Source: Stentor coeruleus (taxonomy: Eukaryota; Ciliophora; Heterotrichea; Heterotrichida; Stentoridae). From it: 64,000 bases of DNA. Below, piece by piece: positions 10,036-20,086 of the stretch (positions within the stretch are counted from its first letter, which is position 1; every line of letters begins with the position of its first letter). The notes under the pieces are model-generated. The model saw only the letters and a program-made list of their open reading frames with translations. It searched no databases and had not been told where the DNA came from. The DNA lies in NCBI GenBank assembly GCA_001970955.1, contig MPUH01000194.1:20502-84501 (forward strand), read 5' to 3'. Position numbers and translations under genes: made by a program.

Positions 10036-10770
10036 ATGGTACGTAATGTTAGGAGGCATAAAATCTGGGCACGATCGGTGATTTATAAGTAGCAAGACAG
10101 TTTGCTGAAAAAAATAGTTGGCGTTAAAAAAAAAGTCAATTGGAATAAAGTGTCGAATATTTTTACAAAAGAATGCAATATCAAAAGAACAGGAAAACAA
10201 TGTAGAGATCGTTGGAATAATTATCTTAAAAAAGGATTAAGATCTGAACCTTTTACTGAAAGGGAGATTGATTTATTGCTGAAGTTACAGGTTGAATATG
10301 GGTCAAAATGGGCAGCTATAGCTAAAAATCTTACTGGGAAAACTGAAAATCAGGTCAAAAATTTTTTTTATTCCACTATAAGGAGGAATATTAGGAAATA
10401 TAATAAAGGCAAATCGGAAAAATATAAGATTATAGTCAACTCGATTGAAGTCCTGAAAAATGAGGAATTAAGGAAAATATTACTTTTGGGTAAAAAAGTT
10501 AAAACAAAAGAATTTATTGATATCCACATTTCTTATGATGCTCAGAGGTTTTTAGAAGAGATGACTGGATTGATAGATGAAAAAAACGATATAAAAAATC
10601 AAGGATTTTTAGGAGAAAAGGAAGAACCCGCACAAGAAACTCAAAAAATGATACCTTTTTCTTGTGCATATGAGGAGATAGATAGTTTTTCGATCTTCAC
10701 AGAGCAGAATGATGAAAATTCGTTTAAATTCCCTGAGTATTTTCCGATGATAGATTTTGAATATAACTGA
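10036..10770 (+). CDS. R2R3 Myb-type DNA-binding protein (two exons)
   Basis: The ATG at 10036 opens a 14-codon first exon (to 10077). Removing the 15-nt intron 10078-10092 joins it in phase with the long frame to 10770 (239 residues). The join rebuilds repeat R2: the first Trp in HKIWARSQDSLLKKIV, the second in VNWNKVS, and the recognition-helix segment RTGKQCRDRWNNYL. Repeat R3 follows: FTEREIDLLLKLQVEYG, SKWAAIAKNL and the recognition helix TENQVKNFFYSTIRR. The first Trp of R3 is Phe, as in plant R2R3 proteins. The C-terminal half is acidic and probably disordered, suitable for regulation. A nuclear transcription factor or telomere/cell-cycle Myb; the target is unknown. The intron lies inside the first Myb repeat. 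Confidence 0.88.
10078..10092 (+). other. 15-nt intron
   Basis: GTGATTTATAAGTAG; GT...AG with A at position 10. Its removal supplies the N-terminal start and first Trp of the Myb R2 repeat. Confidence 0.9.
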
Positions 10771-11000
10771 ATAATTTTTTAAAGATATTTTTGGGTTCAG
10801 ACAGACATTAAAACAAGCAAAAACTGTCTGACTTGAAAAAATGCTAAATTCGTTTATATGATATAGAAAATATATCAGAATTCCGTATATTACAATATGG
10901 AAAATATTCTTATTTATAGTCATAAGATTTTTAAATAGTTAATTGCTAGTTTATTTCCAACAAACATACTATTTCTATAAACTTAACAATTAAAAAGTAT

Positions 11001-12401
11001 CTACTTAATCATATTTTTTTCATTAGAATCAATACCTTTTTCCAAAGTAGCAATTCTGATTTTAAAAAAAACTTTTTTTTCCTCCCAATTTTTTTCATTA
11101 ACTAAAAACTTAGCAAGTTCATCATTTATCCTTTCACTTCTAATATTCGAGCCTAATACCTCATATTTACATGTCATATCTCTTATATTATCACCTAAAG
11201 CTCTTGTGCTTTTTAAAAATCTTTCCCCAAGATTTTTACTTTTAACAATTGTATAATAAGAAGCAACTTCATCTAATAAACATACAATAAAAGAAGCAAC
11301 ACATAAATTTTGATTGAAAGTTATATCTAAAGTTAAAGCATCCATTGATATAAATACTTTACTTGTACATGTTGTATGTGTACCTTGAAAAAGGAAATCA
11401 GGTATTATGATATTTTTAAGATAGGTTATGATGAATAAAGAATAATCAGCTTTTCCTATGAGGTCTAGTAAAACTTTTGTTATAATTTCTTTATGGAAAA
11501 TTTTTTGAAAAAAAGGTATGTGCTTTTTATAACAATTTTTGATATCTTGAGTCAGACTTGTTGTTGGAGCTTTTATTATTGGGTTTTTTATGATTTCAGT
11601 AAATTTCAGTGAGGGTTTTTGGAATTGACCACACCACTTTTCTAGTAAAAAAAGTTTGAGACTTGCTTTTGAGCTTTTTATACCTTGAAAACAGTCTGCT
11701 ATAAATTTTTCTATAAGGGGGATTTGTTTGGATGTTAAAGTGTCTTCGTAATCTTCGTAAACTATAAAATGGTTTGCTATGTAAAATGCTAAGATTGCCC
11801 TGAAGCTTTCTTCACTTTTTTCTATTCCAGCACTAGAATTAGACCTAAAACCTGAAAAAGCTTTCTCTAAATACGGATACAACAAAGCAATTCCTTTATG
11901 CAATCCATCAATAGCTTTCTTATAATTATTATCTATTTTTAAGCATAGGGTTATTTTTTTCGAAGCTTTATCCAACACCTTAATAATTTTTTTAATGTAT
12001 AATAAAATAGTTTCTATAACTTCATCTATTGATATTTTGGAATTTGCGTTAATTTCAGAACAAACATATGAAAAGTGTGAATATCCATAGTACATATAAT
12101 CTTGTATTATAGCTTGATAATCAGATATTGATGAAAAAGTAGGTTTATTTAACGATCCGTATTTGTGTGTAATTAAACTATCTCCAGGGAAATTGCATGG
12201 ATCTGTATTAAAAAAACGAATTCCTAATGGGCTTAATGTAGGGATACATTTGTTTATTGGTAGTACATATTGTGGAGGAAATACTGATAAATGCTCTCTA
12301 AGCCCAGTAACAAGAAACACTTGACCTTTCTTTTTTAGCTTAGGCACTTTCTCACTATCTTCTCGTATACGTTTTCTAGGTAAATCTTCTGAACTAGACA
12401 T
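11001..12401 (-). CDS. Hypothetical protein of about 466 residues
   Basis: I place the start at the ATG at 12401 (MSSSEDLPRKRIREDSEK), which gives a polar, basic N-terminus with a possible nuclear-localisation cluster (PRKRIRE, KLKKK). The frame is open to an ATG at 12464, which would add 21 hydrophobic residues resembling a signal anchor. Both are possible, but the extra stretch lies in AT-rich leader. The body is alpha-helical with a moderate number of Cys and no motif that I know. Central residues about 120-250 contain long amphipathic helices (DEVIETILLYIKKIIKVLDK). No family recognised. It is divergent from the SIAH pseudogene, with 97 bases between its ATG and the pseudogene start. Confidence 0.6.
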   Translation of the reverse strand: MSSSEDLPRKRIREDSEKVPKLKKKGQVFLVTGLREHLSVFPPQYVLPINKCIPTLSPLGIRFFNTDPCNFPGDSLITHKYGSLNKPTFSSISDYQAIIQDYMYYGYSHFSYVCSEINANSKISIDEVIETILLYIKKIIKVLDKASKKITLCLKIDNNYKKAIDGLHKGIALLYPYLEKAFSGFRSNSSAGIEKSEESFRAILAFYIANHFIVYEDYEDTLTSKQIPLIEKFIADCFQGIKSSKASLKLFLLEKWCGQFQKPSLKFTEIIKNPIIKAPTTSLTQDIKNCYKKHIPFFQKIFHKEIITKVLLDLIGKADYSLFIITYLKNIIIPDFLFQGTHTTCTSKVFISMDALTLDITFNQNLCVASFIVCLLDEVASYYTIVKSKNLGERFLKSTRALGDNIRDMTCKYEVLGSNIRSERINDELAKFLVNEKNWEEKKVFFKIRIATLEKGIDSNEKNMIK

Positions 12402-12497
12402 AATTATGTATATGCTAAAGACTAAGAAAATAAGGGGCACTATCAAAATCTTTTTTGAAATCAAACATTTATAATAATTTCGAAAATATTATAAAAA

Positions 12498-13296
12498 ATG
12501 GAAAAAGTTGAAGTGAATTTTTTATTCACTGAATCACTTGAATGTCCATCCTGCAATATTTTCTTACTTTCTATGACCCACAAATTTTTATATACTAAAA
12601 CGGACATTCACTCTGCTATCATTGTACAAAAATTTCCAAATCTTGCCTATTATGCTGAGTCCCCTTAACTCAGAATTTCCGTAATTATACTTTGGAAAAA
12701 ATCCTTGAGCAAATAATTGTACCCTGCAAATTTGCAGGATGTACAAAGTCTGTAACTTTATTTGAAAGAAGTAATCATTTAAAAGATTGCAAATTTAGTA
12801 AAAATTTGAATTGTATCGAATGTGCTAGAGGTGAAGAAGATTTAATAATGCATTTAATTAAAATCATGATTATAAAGAGATTATGATGCAAGATACAGGA
12901 GGATTAAGGTCTTTTTCAGGACCACAAGAAAGTTGGATGAGGGATACTGAATGGCCTAAAGGAGTTTTGAAGTTTGGGAAAAATAATTTAGTAGTCCATG
13001 CTTTGAGCTCTTTAGGTATTTTCCACGTTTATTTATATAGAATTGAACTTGACCCCGCATTTATAAAACTTTCGCTTGAATTAGAAGATACTCAGTTTGG
13101 ATTTAAAGGAAAGATTCCTCATATAAATGATTATCAGGAAAAACCTCCTGAACCTCATTTTAACTGTGATATCAATTTGGGTGTTGTGTAAATATATATT
13201 TTTATTAAAGTAGGTAATTTATTATTGGGAAAGTTTATAAAAAAACATGAAAATGATGAAGATATTCTAAGACTTTGGATTAAAGTTTCTAAATAA
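12498..13296 (+). pseudogene. Broken SIAH-type (seven in absentia) RING E3 ligase
   Basis: The order of SIAH elements is recognisable: an N-terminal RING beginning ESLECPSCNIFLLS, a SIAH-type zinc finger region with NYTLEKILEQIIVPCKFAG, and the start of the substrate-binding domain to about 13190. The reading frame is broken at least four ways. A 1-nt shift lies near 12577. TAA falls where a RING residue is expected before NGHSLCYHC, and TGA falls where CRVPL is expected (near 12658). A further 1-nt shift lies near 12866, where HLIK runs out of frame before YKEIMMQDTGG. A stop at 13191 is followed by more coding-like sequence (KFIKKHENDEDILRLWIKV) to TAA at 13296. No 15-nt intron can repair these breaks. 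Probably a recently dead gene, because the sequence between lesions is well preserved. Confidence 0.75.
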
Positions 13297-14070
13297 ATTA
13301 TGTTAATTAAATGTAGAGTTACTTACATATTCTAAGAACTTTTTAGGCTTCAAGCGACAAAAACTTTTTTATTTAGAGTGTTTCTATGAAAATTATTGTA
13401 GAGCGTAAGGTTTTCGGTAATATTTGATATATTTTGCGACTTGGGTCTAGGGATGAATAGCTTTGTTTATGAGATACTCTTTTAGGAAAATTATGGATTT
13501 TATGGTATTCTCAAGGTACAGCCTGAGAGACTTCTCCATTTGCAAAATATTGACACAAGGTGGATGATGATAAAAAAAATAATGGGTCTTTTTTCTGAGG
13601 ACATTTATTTGAATTGATATTTAAGCAAAATCTTATAGTAAATAAATTTCAAAAGTTTTAATGTGCCAAATTTAGGATTTTTCGAAGAAAGATATTAAAA
13701 AGTTCATTTTTAGGCTAGCATTAACATTTTTTTGAGAAAATATTTTTTATAGAAATTCATCATGAACTTTTATGTATTTACCAGAATAAAAATAATATTA
13801 GCAGATATGAATGGAAGTTCATCAAAACATATAATTTTTCTAATCAGCCAATATTCCTATCAAACTCATAAACTCCACAAACACCCATTTCCAAACAACA
13901 CAATAATCAAACAAACATAAAGCTTCAGTAAGCATAAAAAATACTGGACTCTTCAAAGTGTTCAGTTATCAAACTTAAAGCCGTAAGAATAAAAACTGTG
14001 GGAATAGTCTTCACTGACTAAATTTTCTGCATAACTCATAAGAATTCAAAATTTGAATATAAATACGTTA
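13297..14070. other. Spacer upstream of the RCC1 gene
   Basis: No gene recognised. Bases 13370-13560 are somewhat GC-richer and may be old coding remnant. Bases 13820-13930 are G-poor, typical of 5' flanks in this window. Confidence 0.45.
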
Positions 14071-16482
14071 ATGGAAGGGTTTACCGAAATTTTTGTTTGG
14101 GGCTTGGACAACTGCGGACAGCTAGGCCTTGGCGGCCAGAACCGTGGTAAAAAGTATGCAAGTCCAGTCTTTTGTAGCTTCAATATTTTAATCAGAGAAT
14201 TGTCATGTGGTGAAGATCATAGTGCATTCATATCTGATTCAGGTCATGTTTATTGTATGGGGAATAATGCTAATGGTAAACTAGGTATTGGTGATAGGCA
14301 TAAATTATTTTCAAGCTCTCCAAGTCTTGTTGAAAGTTTATCTCAGCATGTTGCAATTAAAGTCTCATGTGGATGGACTCATACAGCGGTTATAACAGAA
14401 GAAGGATTACTTTTTACATGGGGAAATGGTGAATATGGGCAACTTGGTAATGGACTTTATGAAGATACTTGGACACCAAAGTTTGTTATGAAAAATACTC
14501 AGGAAGTCAGTTGTGGGGCAAGACATATGGGAGTAGTAAGTTATAATACCCTTTATATGTGTGGATCAGGAGAAATGGGTCAACTTGGTACAGGAAGAAG
14601 ACAAAACGAAGCTTTTTTAGTACCTGTTTCAAATGCTAATGTTGTTCAGGCTAGCTGTGGAGTGTTTCATACAGGTTTTTTGAGTACAAGCAACGAAATT
14701 TTCACTATGGGAGGGAACTCTTTTGGCCAACTCGGCATTGGGAACAAAAAAAGCTCGGTTTCAGCTCAGAAAGTTCCTTTGAAAGACTGTATAAAAATTA
14801 TATGTGGGAACTGTAGTTTAGCAATCTGCTCTGATGGACTTTATTTCTGGGGAACATCAATAATAGGTGAGTATTTAGTCCCAAAAAAAATCAAAGTCTC
14901 TAGTTTTCCTATAATCGATGCAGTGATAGGAGGAAGTTTTTTTGTATCAATTGACTCAAAATTTAATGTTTTTTCTTGGGGAAATAATAGTAATGGAGAA
15001 CTTGGATTAGGAGATTTTGAATGCCGTGATATCGCTACAATGCTTACTGGATTTAAAGGTAAAAAAGTCACAAAACTCTCAGCTGGGGGGAATTTTGTCA
15101 TATGCTTAGGTATAAACAATCGAGGGGGAAAAGAATATAAATCTCCTTTAAAAGCTGTTGAAGGTTTTAGAATACCTATTTTATCAAATAGAGAGAATTT
15201 AGAAAAATATTCACATTCTCCAGGACAGGTTGATGATCTAGCATGGGATTCTATAAACAATAAGACCCGTAAAGAATCAAGAGAAAATTTTTCTAAGAAA
15301 CAGTTTGATAAAATTGAGCATGAAAGAGACTCATATAAAAATTTAGCTAAAGATGCAGAGTTACAGGCGAGTTTATTAAAAAATGAGAGTAAAGCTTTTA
15401 AAGAAGAAAATTTTATATTGAAAAGTGAGAATAAAATTCTAAAAGAAGAAACTTCTTCGCTGAAAAACGAAAATAAAACTTTGAAAGATGAGATTTTTTT
15501 GATAAAAAATGAAATGGAAGAGCTGAAACGTAAGATTCCGACTGATCAGATGGTTGAGAAAATTAAAGAAACATATGGAGCTGAGATTAAAATCTTGAAG
15601 ACCCATCTAGAAGCCCATAGTTCATTACAAAATGATTTAGAAAAGGATTTAAAAAGAGCTTTAGACCAGAAAGCTTTATTAGAGGAATCATTAAAGAAGG
15701 TTCATAAAGAAACTTCTGCTCAGGTAATGAAGGAAATCCCAGAGTTACACAAGAAAATCCAAGCTTTGGAAGAAGAGCGGAAAAGACTTATAGAAAAATC
15801 AGAAACATATGAAGAAAAATTAAGGAACCTACAGATTTTAGTCCAAAAAACTAATGAAGAGAATTCGATTATGGACAAAAGGACACAAGAACTAGTAGCT
15901 GAAATTAAACGACTTAACGACTTCATCCAAGAACTCCAGTTTTCCAATGAAAATCTTAATCAAATAGTCCAAAATCACGAGTCTTCTTATATTGCAATGA
16001 ACCATGAAAACTCAGAACTTCAAGAAAAAGTACTTCAGATGCATTCCCATAACAAAGAAATCATGACAAATTTTGAAAAAGAAGTTTCTATAAAAGCAAA
16101 GGAATTTAAAGATAAAACTTTAGGGATACTTAGTGGACAAAGAGCTAATACAACTAGAAATAATACTCCTGATGATAGAGAAGGTCAATATTCAAGTCGA
16201 AAAGATCTTTCGATTAACCAACAGGAAAAGATAAAAAATGCTGTAGCTAAAATGCTTGATTCAAAAACCCCTGAAAGTCCTTTGAAAAATCTAAGAGTTA
16301 CCTCGCCTACAAGAAAATCCCCAGACAAATCAAATACATACCGGCCGTTGAATCAAGAGTTTGCAGGGAAAACTCCAAGTAAGTATGATATTAAAGGAAA
16401 AATCCAGAGTCTTATTCAGAATCGTTCTAGGATAGAAAAAAAAATAAAACTCTTGGAAAGTGGAGATGAAAATGGTTTGTAA
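14071..16482 (+). CDS. RCC1-repeat protein with long C-terminal coiled coil
   Basis: From the ATG at 14071 the protein has 803 residues. Residues 1-350 form about six to seven RCC1 repeats, each with the G-x-x-x-x-GQLG/GELG pattern: VWGLDNCGQLGLGG, TWGNGEYGQLGNG, MCGSGEMGQLGTG, TMGGNSFGQLGIG and SWGNNSNGELGLG. The alternating SCGxxH strands are also visible. This is a seven-bladed propeller of RCC1 type. Residues about 390-690 are a continuous coiled coil (KNESKAFKEENFILKSENK and onward), and the last 110 are basic and Ser/Thr/Pro-rich, with SP/TP sites. The combination suggests a scaffold at the cytoskeleton or cilium rather than the Ran exchange factor, which has no coiled coil. The stop codon is 10 bases before the next gene's preferred ATG. 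Confidence 0.9.
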   Translation: MEGFTEIFVWGLDNCGQLGLGGQNRGKKYASPVFCSFNILIRELSCGEDHSAFISDSGHVYCMGNNANGKLGIGDRHKLFSSSPSLVESLSQHVAIKVSCGWTHTAVITEEGLLFTWGNGEYGQLGNGLYEDTWTPKFVMKNTQEVSCGARHMGVVSYNTLYMCGSGEMGQLGTGRRQNEAFLVPVSNANVVQASCGVFHTGFLSTSNEIFTMGGNSFGQLGIGNKKSSVSAQKVPLKDCIKIICGNCSLAICSDGLYFWGTSIIGEYLVPKKIKVSSFPIIDAVIGGSFFVSIDSKFNVFSWGNNSNGELGLGDFECRDIATMLTGFKGKKVTKLSAGGNFVICLGINNRGGKEYKSPLKAVEGFRIPILSNRENLEKYSHSPGQVDDLAWDSINNKTRKESRENFSKKQFDKIEHERDSYKNLAKDAELQASLLKNESKAFKEENFILKSENKILKEETSSLKNENKTLKDEIFLIKNEMEELKRKIPTDQMVEKIKETYGAEIKILKTHLEAHSSLQNDLEKDLKRALDQKALLEESLKKVHKETSAQVMKEIPELHKKIQALEEERKRLIEKSETYEEKLRNLQILVQKTNEENSIMDKRTQELVAEIKRLNDFIQELQFSNENLNQIVQNHESSYIAMNHENSELQEKVLQMHSHNKEIMTNFEKEVSIKAKEFKDKTLGILSGQRANTTRNNTPDDREGQYSSRKDLSINQQEKIKNAVAKMLDSKTPESPLKNLRVTSPTRKSPDKSNTYRPLNQEFAGKTPSKYDIKGKIQSLIQNRSRIEKKIKLLESGDENGL

Positions 16483-16492
16483 TATAGTAAAT

Positions 16493-17470
16493 ATGTTGTT
16501 GTTGCCCATATTAGTGTTTTTGGTGCAAGAATCCTTTTCACAGGTTTGCAGAACTTTGTCATTAGAAGGAGGTGGCAGTCTTGGAGCCTATGAAGCAGGG
16601 GCAATTTGGGGCCTTGTTAATGTTTCCAAGCCTGAAGATGTTACTTGGAATGTTGTTAGTGGGATATCTGCTGGATCTCTCAATTCTTTAGGTGTTTTAC
16701 AATATCCTATGGGCCAAGAAGTCGCAATGGCTAACAATTTAGTAAACCTTTGGCTTAGCCTCAATGGCTCCTCAAGTGTTTTTAATCAATGGCCAGGAGG
16801 GTATATACAAGGTCTTCTATTTGAAAGTGGACTTTTAAATACTGATCCTCTTGTAAAAACGCTAACAAACGATTTTAAGTATGGGATTCAAAGAAATGTT
16901 ACTGTAGGGTCAACAAATCTTGATACTGGAATGTTTGGTAATTTCAATGAATCTGTAGGTGGAGCAATTCTTGATGCAGTTGTATGTTCAGCTTCACCAC
17001 CTTTATTTTTCCCTCCAAGGATATTTGAAGGTTATACCTGGGCTGATGGTGGTTGTATTATTGATCAAGATGTGTTCTCTGGAATCAATAGATGCTTACA
17101 AGTTACTAATGAAGCAAATATTATTGTTGATATGATATTTGATTATGGAGGACATCCTATGGCTAATGTAACAAGCCTAAAAACTTTAGATGTTGCTAGA
17201 AGAATATATCAAATCATGGGATATGATAGATCAACTTGGTTCACTTTCAATGCTGCAAAAGCTTTCCCATTAGCTAATTTCCGCTATTCAATTTACCCTT
17301 CAGTTGCTATGGGTGGAGGTGAAGTACCTTTGAATTTCACTAAGGCTAATATTCAAAATGAGATTAATCAAGGAATCAAAGACACGGCTAATCTACTTGA
17401 AAAGGAACTTAATACTAGAAGTGATATTCAAAAAAGATATCAGGAAAATCTTAGAATATTTTATGCTTAG
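16493..17470 (+). CDS. Secreted patatin-like phospholipase (copy 1)
   Basis: I start at the ATG at 16493, because it gives a clean signal peptide (MLLLPILVFLVQESFSQ) and avoids overlapping the RCC1 gene; an in-frame ATG at 16460 would overlap it by 23 nt. The 325-residue product shows a patatin domain: the oxyanion-hole loop LEGGGSLGAYEAGA, the nucleophile elbow GISAGS with Ser59, and the Asp-Gly motif ADGG with Asp185, which completes the Ser-Asp dyad. It should hydrolyse acyl esters of phospholipids or neutral lipids in the secretory or phagosomal pathway. The usual basic residue of the oxyanion loop (GGGxRG/KG) is Leu here, which may alter activity. A close paralogue lies at 26900-27880 on the other strand. 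Confidence 0.92.
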   Translation: MLLLPILVFLVQESFSQVCRTLSLEGGGSLGAYEAGAIWGLVNVSKPEDVTWNVVSGISAGSLNSLGVLQYPMGQEVAMANNLVNLWLSLNGSSSVFNQWPGGYIQGLLFESGLLNTDPLVKTLTNDFKYGIQRNVTVGSTNLDTGMFGNFNESVGGAILDAVVCSASPPLFFPPRIFEGYTWADGGCIIDQDVFSGINRCLQVTNEANIIVDMIFDYGGHPMANVTSLKTLDVARRIYQIMGYDRSTWFTFNAAKAFPLANFRYSIYPSVAMGGGEVPLNFTKANIQNEINQGIKDTANLLEKELNTRSDIQKRYQENLRIFYA

Positions 17471-17789
17471 ATTATTAGGATAATTTTAGTAAGCAAAGAT
17501 AGTTTGTGTTGCAAATCATCAATATTTTATTTATTATGGCATCACCATGAAAAAATGTATTTTTGTTTAAAGCTTTTAGTATGCATAAATAGTTATTTAG
17601 TATGTTATTGTTTATTCGAATATTTGTAATCTTTTATATAATGAAAAGTAGAACGGTAGTATTTATATGCATTTTTTCTTAGTAGTAATAATATAAAGCA
17701 AGAAATTAGTTTTTAATTATTACCAAGGAAAAAAAGCAGAAATTTTAAATTGATGAAATCCTATTAAATATTCTATTTACTCTTGGAAT
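17471..17789. other. 3' flank of the patatin gene
   Basis: AT-rich; no gene or repeat seen. Confidence 0.5.
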
Positions 17790-18539
17790 CTAAGGATTTC
17801 TTCTATAAGTATTCCTCCTGATAAGTTCGATCAAATAACCATGAACCTTTCCTTCTGATTTGACATAAGGCAACATAAACAACGATATTGGGACTAATTT
17901 AAAATTATTACAAAGACTAAAGTATTGAGTCAAACACACAGACAAAAGCTTGATGTTGCCAAAAAAGTGGTGAGAACTGAAAAAATGCACTAAAAAACGT
18001 AATGATGCAGATCTGGGCAACAATATGAAAATCAAAATAAATATATAGTTGTTACAGAGTCCACTAAAACTTGTCACAGAAAATAAGATGAAAAGTAGCC
18101 ATACAATTTTGTAGATAATCTGTCTAATAATGGTCTTGAATATATCAGTATTGAGAAGTGAATCATCATGTTTAAATTTTGCATTCCAATAAGGAATTAT
18201 TAGGAAGTTCAGTAACAAGGTAAAAATAGTAAATTTATCAATAATAAAGTTAAATCAAAGCATCTGAATAGAAGTGATAGGAGTGGCGCCAAGGAAAGTA
18301 GCACCACAAAATTTATAGCCAAGGCAACAATATTTACACTAAAAGATTTATAATTTATAAATATGCCAAATGACTTTTGATTCTAGTACAACAAATGATT
18401 TCCGTATTATATCAAAAAGATTACTTTTTTGTAGTAAAATGAGTCTTAATTTAATTTTTATAATGATAGAGTGCTGAAAAATATTACTATCTAGACAAGA
18501 AAAGTAAAGGTCATAAGGAAGAAAACCTTTATGCATCAT
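17790..18539 (-). pseudogene. Possible decayed polytopic membrane-protein gene
   Basis: On the minus strand a 142-codon frame (17790-18218) encodes several hydrophobic stretches (for example IVWLLFILFSVTSF and YIFILIFILLP) and ends in a charged tail. Just upstream, a different minus frame carries another hydrophobic run (VALAINFVVLLSLAPLLSLL, near 18230-18330), and a 63-codon frame lies at 18348-18539. The frames do not join through a 15-nt intron. I infer a frameshifted multi-span membrane protein, but I do not recognise the family. AT-rich DNA can mimic hydrophobic coding, so confidence is low. Confidence 0.3.
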
Positions 18540-18843
18540 ATAATATTTATATATTTTTTAGGGAGAATTTTTATTTCAAGGTGATGATTTTGCAAAATAA
18601 AATGGTCTTATTACATGCGAATCAAATGAGCTTACAAATTTTAAAATTTGCCTTTAAAAGGTTTCACAATAAAATTCTTAGCTAAACATATAAAGTTTTC
18701 TGTCTAGAATTGACTATATTAGAATCCCTAAGGTATTTAGTCCTAATATTAAACTTAAAAAATAGGAATAAGTTAAATTGTATAAAGATGAATTTCTTAA
18801 CAAGGGCTGGACAATAGTCAAGCGATATTCCTAACTAATTATC
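18540..18843. other. 3' flank of the CFAP96-like gene
   Basis: AT-rich; several short plus-strand frames separated by stops, nothing assignable. Confidence 0.45.
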
Positions 18844-19788
18844 TTAACCCATTCTTCTCAGCATTGGGTATTCAGACCTAAGATTTTTAGTATTCGATGT
18901 AATTGAAGTGCTGGGCGCTGAACGATTTCTAGTTGTCACTTTCCAAGAAACCTGCTCAGAAGGTGATTTTTTCTTAACAACTGGTAAAGGGTTTGGAATA
19001 TACTCTGGATAAGCTCCAATACTCCCATTGCTAACATTTGTAGCTTTAAAAGGCAGATCATGTTTAACATGATTAGCAGAAATTGACCTTTTAGGTTTAA
19101 GAGTTATATTAGGATCTCCTCCATATATTGTAATATCAGCATTAAAAGTTTTATTCCCATGGTCCATTTTCTTGAAAGGTCCATCATGAGTAACTCCTTT
19201 ATATTTCTTTTTATCTTTTTGCCGATCATAAGAATCTGGCTTGTGTTCTGGATATCCTCCAAGTAGTACGCCTGGAGTGTTATTTCCTTTCTTAGGTGGC
19301 GAAGTATAAAAGTTTTTAGGTTCAAGTCTAACTGTGCCATCAGGAAGTTTTCTTTTAATGGTTTTAAAAACATCTGTTGCCATATGAGGAAAAATAGACA
19401 TTGACTCAGCCACGTTGCCACTAGGTTTCCAAGCTTGATCTTCATGTTTTTTTCTCATTACGTCCGCTCTTTCTTTATCACTTTTAAACGGAAGTTTCTG
19501 TCCAGAATATTTATCAGGCATATACTCAGGGAACGAAAAATACGAATCAGGAATTTTGCCTTTTTTTACATGGCTCGCCAAAAAGTCGTGTGGCCCTGTT
19601 TTAACTGTTCCATCACTATTTTTTCTTGGTTGAGTGCTTTGATAATAAGGCCGACTAGATACAGCTAAAGTCCCAGGGAAAGAAAACATCCCATATTTCT
19701 GGTTTTTCGCATCGAATTTCGAGTCATCAAAAAATTTTTTCCGTGATTTATCAAGTTCAATCTGTTTTTCTATAACCAAAGAGGACAT
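18844..19788 (-). CDS. CFAP96: CFAP96-like (C4orf47/UPF0602 family) ciliary protein
   Basis: The 314-residue protein is basic, Pro/Gly/Lys-rich and largely without predicted secondary structure, as expected for a microtubule-associated or microtubule inner protein. The start YGMFSFPGTLAVSSRPYY corresponds to the family's short IGLF..MGYISVGDKY segment, and LEPKNFYTSPPKKG corresponds to the family's conserved RNFYTNPGKKG motif. There are repeated segments ending in PEYMPD, YPEHKPDSYD and YPEYIPNP, each with a Pro-Glu-Tyr/His-x-Pro core, that look like internal repeats. The role is in the ciliary axoneme or basal body. It fits the organism's heavy ciliation. Length agrees with the family (about 300). 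The assignment rests on the two motifs and composition, so moderate confidence. Confidence 0.65.
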   Translation of the reverse strand: MSSLVIEKQIELDKSRKKFFDDSKFDAKNQKYGMFSFPGTLAVSSRPYYQSTQPRKNSDGTVKTGPHDFLASHVKKGKIPDSYFSFPEYMPDKYSGQKLPFKSDKERADVMRKKHEDQAWKPSGNVAESMSIFPHMATDVFKTIKRKLPDGTVRLEPKNFYTSPPKKGNNTPGVLLGGYPEHKPDSYDRQKDKKKYKGVTHDGPFKKMDHGNKTFNADITIYGGDPNITLKPKRSISANHVKHDLPFKATNVSNGSIGAYPEYIPNPLPVVKKKSPSEQVSWKVTTRNRSAPSTSITSNTKNLRSEYPMLRRMG

Positions 19789-19914
19789 TTATATTGAAAT
19801 TATGTTAGATTTTCCTAAGATTCAAAATATTCTTAAGGTAAAGTGAAAGATAATAATAAAATTACAAGAAAATTGCTAAGGGAAAATATTTTGAGAATAA
19901 AAATCGAAAAAAAA

Positions 19915-19987
19915 CGCCCACCGTGGGGCTCGAACCCACGACCACAAGGTTAAAAGCCTTGCGCTCTACCATCTGAGCTAGACGGGC
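19915..19987 (-). tRNA. tRNA-Lys (TTT)
   Basis: Read on the minus strand, the 73-nt gene forms a full cloverleaf. The acceptor GCCCGTC pairs with GGTGGGC, and the D-arm is AGCTCAGATGGTAGAGC. The anticodon stem and loop is AAGGCTTTTAACCTT with anticodon TTT. The T-arm GTGGGTTCGAGCCCCAC carries the B-box TTCGA. The discriminator base is G, there is no intron and no encoded CCA, and a T8 run just downstream on the minus strand serves as the Pol III terminator. Confidence 0.97.
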
Positions 19988-20086
19988 TTCTGATGTTTTC
20001 TTTATATGTATGTATAAATACAATTATTATGTTTTAAGTAGCCCTTGAAGGATAACAAAATATGCTTAAGAAATAGATTTTCCATA

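Noticed and set aside
12658-12672. 15-nt GT...AG with A10 inside the SIAH region (gtccccttaactcag)
   Set aside because: It encodes the expected residues VPLTQ after the RING in the homologous frame, and removing it does not cure the preceding TGA.
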